Assembly: GCA_902463725.1 (NCBI GenBank)
Contig: CABQGK010000006.1
Location: 62,001 to 126,000, forward strand
Reading direction: 5' to 3'
Length of the DNA: 64,000 nt
Source: an uncultured Sutterella sp.
GTDB taxonomy: Bacteria > Pseudomonadota > Gammaproteobacteria > Burkholderiales > Burkholderiaceae_F
In this document: positions 16,886 to 25,139 of the stretch, one piece after another
Layout of the letters: each line of letters opens with the position of its first letter
Numbering within the stretch: position 1 is the stretch's first letter
The notes under the pieces: generated by a model
Database searches by the model: none
Told to the model about the DNA's origin: nothing
The model's input: only the letters and a program-made list of their open reading frames with translations
Made by a program: the position numbers and the translations under genes

Positions 16886-17228
16886 AAAAATATCTCCAGA
16901 AAGAGAGGAATACTGGTTGAAAATTGACCGTTATGTCGATGTTAACCTGACACTATAGCCTCTTTGATGAGTGCCGTCAAAGACTCAATGTGTACGCAAC
17001 GATCGGGAGACTTGGACGAAAATGCGCATAGCAGCGTTGTTGCGCTTCTATTGTTTTTGAGGTTTTCATCCAAGGCAAAACACGGCTAGAGATAGCAAAA
17101 GTAGGTGCAGACCGTGTGGTGCTTTTGCTATGATGGTGGCAACAGTTTTAGCCTGTCATAGACCGTGACAGCGGTCGAACCATGTTGGGTTACTAGCCCG
17201 ACCTCAGGCTCCAATGGAGATCCATAAA
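16886..17228. other. intergenic region between upp and the LapA-like gene
   Basis: About 340 bp without a gene. It holds divergent promoters. Short self-complementary segments occur around 17155-17176 but no clear terminator or RNA gene is seen. Confidence 0.45.
17126..17134 (+). promoter_or_regulatory. candidate extended -10 promoter of the LapA-like gene
   Basis: TGC-TATGAT (extended -10, hexamer 17129-17134) lies about 95 bp upstream of the GTG start. The -35 region is poor, as is common with extended -10 promoters. Confidence 0.35.
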
Positions 17229-17849
17229 GTGAAAATTCGTACTATTGCTCTCTTTTTGTTGTTGGTCGTGATGGCCGTGTTCCTCGTGATCAACTGGTCT
17301 GCCATTTCTGCCGTGACGACGGTTAACTTGGTTTACACCGAGGTACAGGCTCCCCTTGGCATTATCGTTGTTTGTGGTTTTGCCGTTCTGATTTTCCTGA
17401 TGTTGCTCTACACCGTATGGCAAGCAGCAAGTGTCACGCTAGAACTGCGTAGCGCCTATAAGGAGACACGTAATGCACGTGCGCTCGCTGATGATGCGGA
17501 AAAGAGCCGCTTTCATGAAACGAACCGCTTACTGATGGAGCGCCTAGACAAACTTGAAGGTCTTTTGCTAGCTCGCAATGATGAACTCGGTCAAGACGTG
17601 CGCCGTTTGCGTGAAGAGATTGATCAGAAGGTTAATGCGCTCAATAGCGAGATCAGCAAGCAACAGGGCACGACGATTACGAAACTTTCCGAAAACCTCA
17701 ATGCCTTTGAGCGTCGTCTGCAAACAACGCTACCTGCGCCAGTGGTGGCTGCGACTGTTGCAACGGTTGCTACGCCTGAAGAGACAGCTGAAGATGAAGA
17801 AGTCAAGGACACGAAGAAAAAGAAAACTATGTTTGAAGATCTCTTCTAA
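17229..17849 (+). CDS. small membrane protein with coiled coil, LapA-like (DUF1049)
   Basis: A 206-residue inner-membrane protein. Two transmembrane segments (about 4-22 and 40-64) are followed by a long charged helical region (about 70-160) likely to form a coiled coil, then a Thr/Ala/Val-rich linker and a basic-acidic tail ending TMFEDLF. The two-helix start resembles LapA/DUF1049, involved in regulating LPS synthesis, but that family is usually about 100 residues, so the long coiled coil is atypical. I chose GTG at 17229 because GGAG lies 9 bases upstream; an ATG five codons earlier has no ribosome site. No lapB is adjacent. Function is a guess from topology. Confidence 0.6.
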   Translation: MKIRTIALFLLLVVMAVFLVINWSAISAVTTVNLVYTEVQAPLGIIVVCGFAVLIFLMLLYTVWQAASVTLELRSAYKETRNARALADDAEKSRFHETNRLLMERLDKLEGLLLARNDELGQDVRRLREEIDQKVNALNSEISKQQGTTITKLSENLNAFERRLQTTLPAPVVAATVATVATPEETAEDEEVKDTKKKKTMFEDLF

Positions 17850-17906
17850 GGTGAGCTTGCGGCGCGTGTAGTTAGCTCAGCGCGCCGAACCTTGAGCAAT
17901 CCTATT

Positions 17907-17938
17907 AAAAACGCCCGCTGGTTTGCCGCGGGCGTTTT
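17907..17938. terminator. bidirectional terminator between the LapA-like gene and fbp
   Basis: An 11-bp stem (17908-17918 with 17928-17938) flanked by A and T runs on both sides, so it can serve both convergent genes. Confidence 0.88.
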
Positions 17939-17957
17939 CTCTGTCTAGAGTGCTCGT

Positions 17958-18956
17958 TTAGCTTTCGGTATGGTAGCTAGTGACGCGTTCGACTTCTTCA
18001 GCAGCACCTAGGAAAACCGCGGCACGTTGATGGATTTTCTCGGGCATGATGTCAAGGATACGCATATGACCATTCGTAGCGGCTGCCCCAGCATTTTCCA
18101 TCAAAAAGCTCATTGGGTTGGCTTCATAGAGAAGACGCAATTTCCCCGGCTTACTGAGATCACGGTGATCGCGCGGATACATGAAGATGCCGCCGCGCTG
18201 CAAAACGCGATGCACTTCAGCCACCATGGCTGCAACCCAGCGCATGTTGAAGTCTTTTCCGCGTATGCCAGTCTTGCCCTCGAGCAGCTCGGCGATGTAA
18301 CGCTTGACTGGCGCTTCCCAGTGGCGCATGTTCGAGCAGTTAATAGCAAACTCCTTTGCGCTAGTCGGCACAGAAACCTTGTCACTGGTCAGCTCAAATG
18401 TGCCAGTTTCTGGATTGAGCGTAAAGATAACGACGCCGCGCCCAAAGGAGAAGACCAGTTGTGTCTGAGGACCATACATGCAGTAGCCTGCGAGAACTTG
18501 TTCACGGCCTGGGATCAGAAAATCTTCGGCGACAGGAGCACGCTTTGGACGCACTGCAGGGCTAACCGAAAAGATCGACCCAATAGAGACGTTGATGTCC
18601 AGGTTGGAACTACCGTCAAGGGGATCAAAGGCAATGACATAAGGACCAAGCGGATACTTGTCACTCACCGCAATAGGGTCAGGGACTTCTTCGCTCACCA
18701 TGCCACAGACCGAACCCGTAGCTTCGACGGCACGGACAAAGATTTCATTGCTCACAACATCCATGACTTTTTGGTCTTCACCTTGCACATTTTCGCTACC
18801 CGCCATGCCGAGTACGCCAGCAAGGGCACCATGGCGAATTTTGTTGCTAATGGCTTTGCAGGCTTCAGTGATGCCAACGAGCAACCGAGAGAGCTTTGGA
18901 TCGAGGCCGTGTACAGCCTCCTCGTGTGCCAAAAATTCAGAAAGCGATTGATTCAC
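17958..18956 (-). CDS. fbp: fructose-1,6-bisphosphatase class I
   Basis: A 332-residue class I FBPase, normal length. It removes the 1-phosphate of fructose 1,6-bisphosphate in gluconeogenesis. Metal-binding sites are complete: QGEDQKVMD, SEE (88-90), and the signature FDPLDGSSNLD (110-120). The substrate-binding MRWVAAMVAEVHRVL and GGIFMYPRD blocks are present. It begins 11 bp after pepN and most likely shares its transcript: amino-peptide breakdown paired with gluconeogenesis fits an organism that lives on amino acids rather than sugars (inference). Confidence 0.97.
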   Translation of the reverse strand: MNQSLSEFLAHEEAVHGLDPKLSRLLVGITEACKAISNKIRHGALAGVLGMAGSENVQGEDQKVMDVVSNEIFVRAVEATGSVCGMVSEEVPDPIAVSDKYPLGPYVIAFDPLDGSSNLDINVSIGSIFSVSPAVRPKRAPVAEDFLIPGREQVLAGYCMYGPQTQLVFSFGRGVVIFTLNPETGTFELTSDKVSVPTSAKEFAINCSNMRHWEAPVKRYIAELLEGKTGIRGKDFNMRWVAAMVAEVHRVLQRGGIFMYPRDHRDLSKPGKLRLLYEANPMSFLMENAGAAATNGHMRILDIMPEKIHQRAAVFLGAAEEVERVTSYHTES

Positions 18957-18967
18957 GATATTGTTCC

Positions 18968-21640
18968 TTAGGAAGGATTGTTCAGTGCTTTATCAATAAT
19001 TTCGTTGACCTGACGGCTCAATTTGTCAGAGCGTGCCTGCATGAAGACGAGCGTCTGGTACATCATGCTGGCAAGGTCTGGGGTATAGCGGCGCCAGTTT
19101 TCAAGGTTGCGCGCAATGCGAGCCGCTACGCTTGGGTTGATGGCGTCAAGCTGTTGAACGACCTGTGCCCAGAACTGATAGCCTGTGCCATCATGGCGGT
19201 GGAATTCAGCAGGATTGTTTTGGAAGAATGCCCCAAGCAATGCGTAGACATTATTGGGGTTCTTCAAGTTGAAGAACCCAGAGTTGACCAGTTCTCGGAT
19301 GCGGTTAACGACGGGGACTTCTCCAGGCAAGCAAGGCGCAGTGGCCTGAATGGTAAACCACTTGTTGAGCAGTAGCGGCTCATTCATCCAATTTTTCAGC
19401 GTCTCAACGATCATATCTTGTTTGACGGGTGAGCTAGAGCCAGCCAACAGCGTTAGCGCAGCGAGTTTATCCGTCAAATTGTTCGAGACAAGGAATTGGT
19501 CTCGCGCCATCAATATGGCATGCTTGTTAGCGGTCGAGACCATGTAGTAGAGCGCAGTATTTTTGAGCGCGCGCCGGCCTGCATCAGCAGCATTAGGAGA
19601 GTAGTCACCAGGGGTGAGATTCGCGTTAACAATATCCTCAAGTTTAGTGAGGGTACGAGTCCCTAAGCGTTCGCGGACGAATTCGCGTGCATGGTGTACA
19701 GCCCATGGATCAATGAGCGGGAGGGCATCACCGATGAGGCGTTCGCTGGGCAGTTCCATTGCAACGGCTTTATATGCAGGAGAAAGGGACGCATCATTGA
19801 TGAGCGCCTCAAAGGCATCAAAAAGCACGGGCGAAACAGCACGATCATCCTGCGAAATAATGGCCTGAACTTGTGCAAGCAACTCTCGCATCATCAAGTT
19901 CTGCATGGCCTCCCAGCGGTTGAAGAGGTTCGTGTCGTGCTTGGCTAGCAGTGCCAAATCTTCATCGCTGTAGTCATACTCCACAATCACTGGCGCTGCG
20001 AAGCCTCGGTTGAGACTGACTACAGGAGCACTGGGCACATCAGTAAATACCCAAGACTGCACCGTGTCGGTGAGTTGCAACATTTGCTCGGTCTTACCTG
20101 TCAGCGCTGGCTCATTGGAGAGCTTGAGCTGCATGATATTGCCCTGACGGTCAAAAAGCGCCACAGGGAACGGGATGAGGCAAGGCTCCTTAATGGGCTG
20201 CCCAGGGGTCGGTGGCGTCGATTGCGAGCACGTGATCGTTAAGGTGTGAGCGGCGGCATCATATTGCGTAGAAACTGCAACTCGGGGCGTGCCAGCCTGA
20301 GAATACCAACGTTGGAAGAGTTCTTTATTGACATTGGTTCCTTCGAGGATAGCATCGACAAAATGCTCGCATGTGACGGCGTGTCCGTCATTGTTTGCAA
20401 TGTAACGGTCAAACCCGCGTCGGAACGCATCGCGCCCGAGCAGCGTCTGTAGCATGCGAATGACTTCTGCCCCCTTTTCATAAACCGTCATCGTGTAGAA
20501 GTTATCGATGGCACGGTAGCTTTCTGGGCGAATAGGATGGGCCATTGGGCCTGCATCCTCAGGGAATTGAGCTAGGCGCAATGCTTTGACATTTTTGATA
20601 CGTTCGACCACGCGCGCACTATCCTCCGCAAGCATATCGGCGGAGAATTCTTGATCGCGAAAGACTGTTAACCCTTCCTTGAGGGTCAGTTGAAACCAGT
20701 CGCGCAATGTGACGCGGTCGCCTGTCCAGTTATGGAAATATTCATGTCCAACGACCGCTTCAATATTGGCGTAGTCTTGGTCAGTTGCTACTTTGGGGTT
20801 GGCGAGTGCGTAGCGGGCATTGAAGATATTGAGCCCTTTATTTTCCATGGCTCCAAAGTTGAAATCGTTCGTGGCCACAATAGCAAAGTGGTCAAGGTCG
20901 AGTTCAAGTCCCCAGCGCTCTTCATCCCAACGAATCGCTTTTTTCAAACTCTCCATGGTGTGGGATGTCTTGTCAATATCCTGCGGCTCTACCCAAACTT
21001 CCAACGTCGCAACGCGGCCGTCTTTGAGTTGAATGTTTTCACGCTGGCACTCAAACTGTCCTGCCACCAAGGCAAAGAGGTAGCAAGGTTTCGGGAAAGG
21101 GTCGTCCCAAACGCTCTCATGACGCCCATCTTCAAGGTCGCGCTCAGAGATGCGGTTACCATTGCTCAGCAGCACGGGAAATTCTGTCTTGCTGGCTCGA
21201 ATGGTCACGTGATAACGGGCGAGGACGTCTGGGCGGTCTAGGAAATAGGTGATCGAGCGAAAGCCCTCTGCTTCGCACTGGCTAATGAGGTTCTTACCCG
21301 AGGCATAAATGCCCTGAAGACGGGTATTGGCGACTGGGCTAAAGCGATTGACGATAGAAATATCGGTTTCAGTCGTAATGTTGTGCAGGGTCAGGGTGTG
21401 CTCGTCGAGATCGAATTGTGTCTCATCGAGTGCTTCACCATTGACACAAAGGCTCACAAGCGTGAGCCCCTCACCAAAGAGTACAAGTTCTCCCGTGCTC
21501 TCGTTGGCATCAGGATTAGGGCGAACGTGCAACGTGCTACTGACACTGGTACTTTCTACATCAAGGTCAAACTCTAGGTTGACTGTGTCGATGAGATGTG
21601 ATGGCGCTTTGTAGTCCTGACGAAATATGGTTTCGCTCAT
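18968..21640 (-). CDS. pepN: aminopeptidase N
   Basis: An 890-residue M1-family zinc metallo-aminopeptidase, close to the E. coli length. It removes N-terminal residues from peptides in the cytoplasm. The exopeptidase motif GAMENKGLN is at 263-271, the zinc site HEYFHNW begins at His299, with Glu322 (KEGLT) as third ligand. The four-domain layout is complete to the C-terminus. GGGAG lies 9 bases before the ATG. It is co-oriented with fbp, 11 bp apart. Confidence 0.97.
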   Translation of the reverse strand: MSETIFRQDYKAPSHLIDTVNLEFDLDVESTSVSSTLHVRPNPDANESTGELVLFGEGLTLVSLCVNGEALDETQFDLDEHTLTLHNITTETDISIVNRFSPVANTRLQGIYASGKNLISQCEAEGFRSITYFLDRPDVLARYHVTIRASKTEFPVLLSNGNRISERDLEDGRHESVWDDPFPKPCYLFALVAGQFECQRENIQLKDGRVATLEVWVEPQDIDKTSHTMESLKKAIRWDEERWGLELDLDHFAIVATNDFNFGAMENKGLNIFNARYALANPKVATDQDYANIEAVVGHEYFHNWTGDRVTLRDWFQLTLKEGLTVFRDQEFSADMLAEDSARVVERIKNVKALRLAQFPEDAGPMAHPIRPESYRAIDNFYTMTVYEKGAEVIRMLQTLLGRDAFRRGFDRYIANNDGHAVTCEHFVDAILEGTNVNKELFQRWYSQAGTPRVAVSTQYDAAAHTLTITCSQSTPPTPGQPIKEPCLIPFPVALFDRQGNIMQLKLSNEPALTGKTEQMLQLTDTVQSWVFTDVPSAPVVSLNRGFAAPVIVEYDYSDEDLALLAKHDTNLFNRWEAMQNLMMRELLAQVQAIISQDDRAVSPVLFDAFEALINDASLSPAYKAVAMELPSERLIGDALPLIDPWAVHHAREFVRERLGTRTLTKLEDIVNANLTPGDYSPNAADAGRRALKNTALYYMVSTANKHAILMARDQFLVSNNLTDKLAALTLLAGSSSPVKQDMIVETLKNWMNEPLLLNKWFTIQATAPCLPGEVPVVNRIRELVNSGFFNLKNPNNVYALLGAFFQNNPAEFHRHDGTGYQFWAQVVQQLDAINPSVAARIARNLENWRRYTPDLASMMYQTLVFMQARSDKLSRQVNEIIDKALNNPS

Positions 21641-21900
21641 AAAAAATGGCTCCCTTCATGCCTTGTGCCCGCTCTTCTGAACGTGACGTTGGGATTCTTT
21701 GCATCGAGTCGCTGGGGCTAGCGGCAACAGCAACTAGACTATGGCACGGAATGTGCCCAAAATTACTAATGATTTTAGTCAAATCCTCAGAACCTTGGCG
21801 GCGTAACAAGATATTTTGGCGCGTGTGGTCACTGATATGGACATACGTTTCTCCAAAAGTTATCCAAGATATCCATACCACTCCACGGATAGCCACAAAA
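21641..21900. other. intergenic region upstream of pepN
   Basis: About 260 bp (325 bp with the terminator and the end of the next unit) without a gene. It must hold the pepN promoter. I see no other structure. Confidence 0.4.
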
Positions 21901-21936
21901 GAAAAGATCCCGTTAGAAAACTGTTCCAACGGGATC
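21895..21936 (-). terminator. intrinsic terminator of the NapC/NirT cytochrome gene
   Basis: A perfect 9-bp stem (21906-21914 with 21928-21936), 13-nt loop, then CTTTTCTTTTG on the minus strand, 29 bp after the cytochrome stop. Confidence 0.8.
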
Positions 21937-21965
21937 TCTCAAACTTCAGATCAGCGTACTACGCT

Positions 21966-22547
21966 TTATTCCTTCTTGGAAGGAGCCGGCAGTTTGCTGT
22001 AGTCATGACCAGCGGTCGGGTGGCAGGCCAAGCAGTCAACGACCTTGCCGTCCTTGCCCATATTCTTGTGCATCGTAGCGATGATCGGCTTCTTCGGGTC
22101 GTTCATCTTTTCAAGATCATGGCAACCCTTGCACATGCTGAAATCACGTTCGAGGAAGAGCTCATGCACTTCCTTGGCCATTTCTTCACGGCGTTCGATC
22201 TGCAATTCATGCGTCTTCAGAGAGCCGCGAATTTCGCCCCAGCCAGACTTGGAACCAGCACGAACCTTGTCGACAAGCATGAGGGCATAGTCGATCGGAC
22301 CGACATGTTCGTTGGAGTGATACTTGAGGTGGCAGTCAGAGCAACCAGCGGTAACGCCCGTGGGGGTACGGCCATGTAAGCCGTCCTTATAAGCGATGTA
22401 AACCATGTCCATGGAGTGGCAGAATTCACCGCAGAACTTGTTGGTGCCGGCCCAGTGAACGGCGCTCGTCAAAACGCCGACGAATACGATACCAATCACC
22501 ACACCGATCAGGCAGATACCGGCGACATACCATTTACTATTCTTCAT
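21966..22547 (-). CDS. NapC/NirT-family tetraheme c-type cytochrome
   Basis: A 193-residue membrane-anchored quinol dehydrogenase of the NapC/NirT/NrfH family. A single N-terminal transmembrane helix (about 7-28) is followed by a periplasmic domain with four heme attachment sites: Cys39-Gly-Glu-Phe-Cys43-His44, Cys69-x2-Cys72-His73, Cys139-x2-Cys142-His143 and Cys172-x2-Cys175-His176. The first site has three residues between cysteines instead of two. Such proteins pass electrons from menaquinol to periplasmic reductases (nitrate, nitrite, TMAO, fumarate). No reductase is adjacent, so its partner is encoded elsewhere. The ATG at 22547 has AAAAGG upstream; a longer in-frame start adds 23 non-hydrophobic residues before the anchor. 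Confidence 0.88.
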   Translation of the reverse strand: MKNSKWYVAGICLIGVVIGIVFVGVLTSAVHWAGTNKFCGEFCHSMDMVYIAYKDGLHGRTPTGVTAGCSDCHLKYHSNEHVGPIDYALMLVDKVRAGSKSGWGEIRGSLKTHELQIERREEMAKEVHELFLERDFSMCKGCHDLEKMNDPKKPIIATMHKNMGKDGKVVDCLACHPTAGHDYSKLPAPSKKE

Positions 22548-22771
22548 TTTCTCGGAACCTTTTGTAGCTGGCGAACTCAATCCTAGAGTTTTATGGGGTG
22601 AGGCGAGTTCGTTCATCCTTGGGAGAGGTTAGGGATACGCCTGCGAGGGAGGCAACACTCTCTACAGTCGACATATTATTAAGGTTTGTGTAAGGATGTA
22701 TTAAGCCCTGTTGACGTGAATCAATCGAAGGGTAATTTGTGACAAAAAATATCTCCAATGGGAGAGACGCC

Positions 22772-23542
22772 TCAGTCGTTGAGTGCGATGACAATGCTCT
22801 CGGCTGGAATACAGGCAATGGCTGTTGAGCCAATATGCAAACCGTGGTTTGGGTGCGCAAAGCCGATGATAGTTTGCGAGCTTGGTAGCTGTATGGTGCA
22901 CTCCCCCCCTTTGCCTTCTCGAACGGAGCGTGTAACCACGCCGCGGATACAGTTTTCGATAGCTTCCGAGGCGAGATCTGGACTCATGATTTCGACAGCG
23001 GTTGCCTTGCAGAGGGCGAGTACCGTCATCCCTTCATGTATATCGAGGATTTGCGCACTTTCCTTGGTGATTGAACTACGTAATTCTTGCCCGTCCGAGA
23101 GGCGCAACGTCAGCCGAACAAGTGCGGAACCGATTTTAATTTTACGAATCGTCACCGGCATCATGTTTCGCATACTCGTAGAGAGACTACTGAGCGCAAT
23201 TGAGGAAAGCGACGGGGTGCCTTTGAGCTGATAGCGTGCGAGCACTTCGACGCGGGCGCGCGTCAGTTCATTTGCCAGTTCGAGTACCTCGAGCCCCTTT
23301 GCGGTTAGACGTGTTCCACCGCCCTTTGCTCCGCCCACGACTTTTTCGACGAGAGGACCACCCGCAAGATTAGAGAGCGTTTCGATGGCTTGCCATGCGG
23401 CTTTGTAGCTGACGCCAGCATTACGAGCCGCTTCAGAGATGGATCCCACGTCGTGAATGCGCCGCAGGATATCAAGTCGTTTGTCCGCGAGTTGAGCCAT
23501 CTGGTTAGCAAGCAACACAGGATCGGCGAGGGAATTGGACAT
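22772..23542 (-). CDS. modE: molybdate-responsive regulator ModE
   Basis: A 256-residue full-length ModE. The N-terminal winged helix (about 18-80; RRIHDVGSISEAARNAGVSYKAAW, with KGGGTRLT in the wing) binds DNA, and two MOP domains follow (about 125-185 and 190-255) that bind molybdate. In E. coli, molybdate-loaded ModE represses modABC and activates molybdoenzyme operons. It is divergent from modABC, as expected for autoregulation of uptake. It may also control the molybdoenzyme operon at 44 kb (inference). Confidence 0.95.
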   Translation of the reverse strand: MSNSLADPVLLANQMAQLADKRLDILRRIHDVGSISEAARNAGVSYKAAWQAIETLSNLAGGPLVEKVVGGAKGGGTRLTAKGLEVLELANELTRARVEVLARYQLKGTPSLSSIALSSLSTSMRNMMPVTIRKIKIGSALVRLTLRLSDGQELRSSITKESAQILDIHEGMTVLALCKATAVEIMSPDLASEAIENCIRGVVTRSVREGKGGECTIQLPSSQTIIGFAHPNHGLHIGSTAIACIPAESIVIALND

Positions 23543-23582
23543 GGATTACTCCAAAATGAGGGCTTGCGAAATACGGGACAAG

Positions 23583-23610
23583 TCGCTATTCTTCTTATGA
23601 ATAACGTATC
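23583..23610. promoter_or_regulatory. candidate ModE operator
   Basis: An inverted repeat CGCTATTC (23585-23592) / GAATAACG (23600-23607) with a 7-nt spacer resembles the E. coli ModE box halves ATCGCTATATA and TATATAACGAT. The half-site distance is one base shorter than in E. coli. It lies about 42 bp from modE and 105 bp from modA in the shared promoter region. Confidence 0.55.
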
Positions 23611-23711
23611 GAATTGATCCCATTCTACCCATTTTGCTATTGCTCGTTCAATTGTCCAATAGGACTGGCGTGGAAGAGACCGCTTGAGATATCCCTCACT
23701 AGGAGAAACTG

Positions 23712-24461
23712 ATGAAAAAATTGTCCCTATTGGTTGCTGCGCTCATGATCGGTGGTTCGGTTCAGGCTGCAGAAGTTACGGTTGCTATTGCCGCAAACTT
23801 CACGAAACCCATGCAAGAACTTGCGCCTATCTACGAAAAATTGTCGGGCGATAAGTTGGTCATGAGCTTTGGTGCGACGGGTGCGCTTTATGCGCAGATT
23901 AAAAATGGTGCGCCTTTTGACATTTTGCTCTCTGCAGACAATAAGGCGACGGTAAAAGCCGTTGAAGAAGGGCTCGGGGTTAAGGGTAGCACCTTTACTT
24001 ATGCGGTGGGTAAGCTGGTGCTCTGGTCCAAGGATCCTGACTTTGTGAAAGATGCGAGCGCTCTGAAGTCGGACAAACTCGTTAAGCTTGCCGTGGCCGA
24101 TCCAAAACTTGCTCCCTATGGTGTTGCAGCACAAGAAACGCTTGAAAAGCTTGGCTTGTATGCTAAGTTGCAACCGAAATTTGTGGTTGGGGGCAATATT
24201 TCTAAGACTTATCAGTTTGTGAGCACAGAGAACGCGCAAGCTGGCTTTATTGCATTGTCGCAGTGCTACAAAGACGGGAAGATTACCGAAGGTTCTGGCT
24301 GGGTCGTGCCTGCTGAGTACTACAGCCCCATTCAGCAAGATGGTGTCTTGTTGAGCGGCGGGAAAAATCCGGATGCAGCCAAGAAGTTCATTGAGTTCTT
24401 GAAGACCAGCCCTGAGGCAGACAAGATCCGGACCTCCTTCGGCTACGGTATGCAGAAGTAG
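23712..24461 (+). CDS. modA: molybdate ABC transporter substrate-binding protein
   Basis: A 249-residue periplasmic binding protein. A Sec signal peptide (about 1-19, ending VQA) precedes the mature start AEVTVAIAANFTKPM. SFGATGALYAQI and ILLSADNKA form the oxyanion site seen in ModA proteins, and YGVAAQETL with FVSTENAQAGFIA complete the second lobe. AGGAGA precedes the ATG. It is the first gene of modABC; modB follows after 4 bp. Confidence 0.96.
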   Translation: MKKLSLLVAALMIGGSVQAAEVTVAIAANFTKPMQELAPIYEKLSGDKLVMSFGATGALYAQIKNGAPFDILLSADNKATVKAVEEGLGVKGSTFTYAVGKLVLWSKDPDFVKDASALKSDKLVKLAVADPKLAPYGVAAQETLEKLGLYAKLQPKFVVGGNISKTYQFVSTENAQAGFIALSQCYKDGKITEGSGWVVPAEYYSPIQQDGVLLSGGKNPDAAKKFIEFLKTSPEADKIRTSFGYGMQK

Positions 24462-24465
24462 TTCG

Positions 24466-25137
24466 ATGCTGGATTGGGCACCTGTATTTTTAAGCTTGCG
24501 CCTTGCGCTCGTCACAACAGTTATTTTGCTTGTTGTGGGCGTGCCGCTTGGCGCTTGGCTTGCTAAAAAACAAAGCGTTTGGTGTGCTCCAGTGAGCGCA
24601 GTAGTGACGCTGCCACTCGTGCTGCCGCCATCTGTATTGGGGTTTTACATCCTCGTGATGCTCGGCCCACAAGGCCCGCTTGGAAAATTGACCGAAGCCC
24701 TCGGTTGGGGCACCTTGAACTTTACGTTCACGGGCTTAGTCATTGGTTCGGTCGTGTATTCATTACCGTTTATGGTGCAGCCTGTGATGACCGCATTTGA
24801 GGGTATAGGGTCGCGTCCCTACGAAGTGGCCGCTACACTGGCTTGCTCACCGCTTGATACATTTCTGAGCGTCGCGGTTCCGTTGGCAAAGCATGGCATT
24901 GTCACAGGGGCATTGATGAGCTTTGCTCACACGATCGGTGAGTTTGGGGTTGTCCTGATGATTGGTGGCAACATCCCTGGACAGACACAGGTACTCTCAA
25001 CAGAAATCTATAACTATGTTGAAGCGATGGAGTACGACCACGCGCATGTGCTTGCTGCTGGCATGCTCGTGTTCAGCTTTATCGTGCTGATGACACTCAA
25101 TCTGCTTAATCGGGCTAGTGCCCGTAGAGGGAGCTAG
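24466..25137 (+). CDS. modB: molybdate ABC transporter permease
   Basis: A 223-residue inner-membrane permease with five or six hydrophobic helices. The EAA-loop equivalent (EVAATLACSPLDTFLSVAVP) that contacts the ATPase is intact, as are LPLVLPPSVLGFYIL and the GEFGVVLMIGGNIPG segment typical of ModB. It lies 4 bp after modA and 2 bp before modC, consistent with one transcript. Confidence 0.96.
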   Translation: MLDWAPVFLSLRLALVTTVILLVVGVPLGAWLAKKQSVWCAPVSAVVTLPLVLPPSVLGFYILVMLGPQGPLGKLTEALGWGTLNFTFTGLVIGSVVYSLPFMVQPVMTAFEGIGSRPYEVAATLACSPLDTFLSVAVPLAKHGIVTGALMSFAHTIGEFGVVLMIGGNIPGQTQVLSTEIYNYVEAMEYDHAHVLAAGMLVFSFIVLMTLNLLNRASARRGS

Positions 25138-25139
25138 AC

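Noticed and set aside
18027..18971. Long plus-strand frame over fbp
   Set aside because: It is antisense to a fully conserved fbp and shows no domain.
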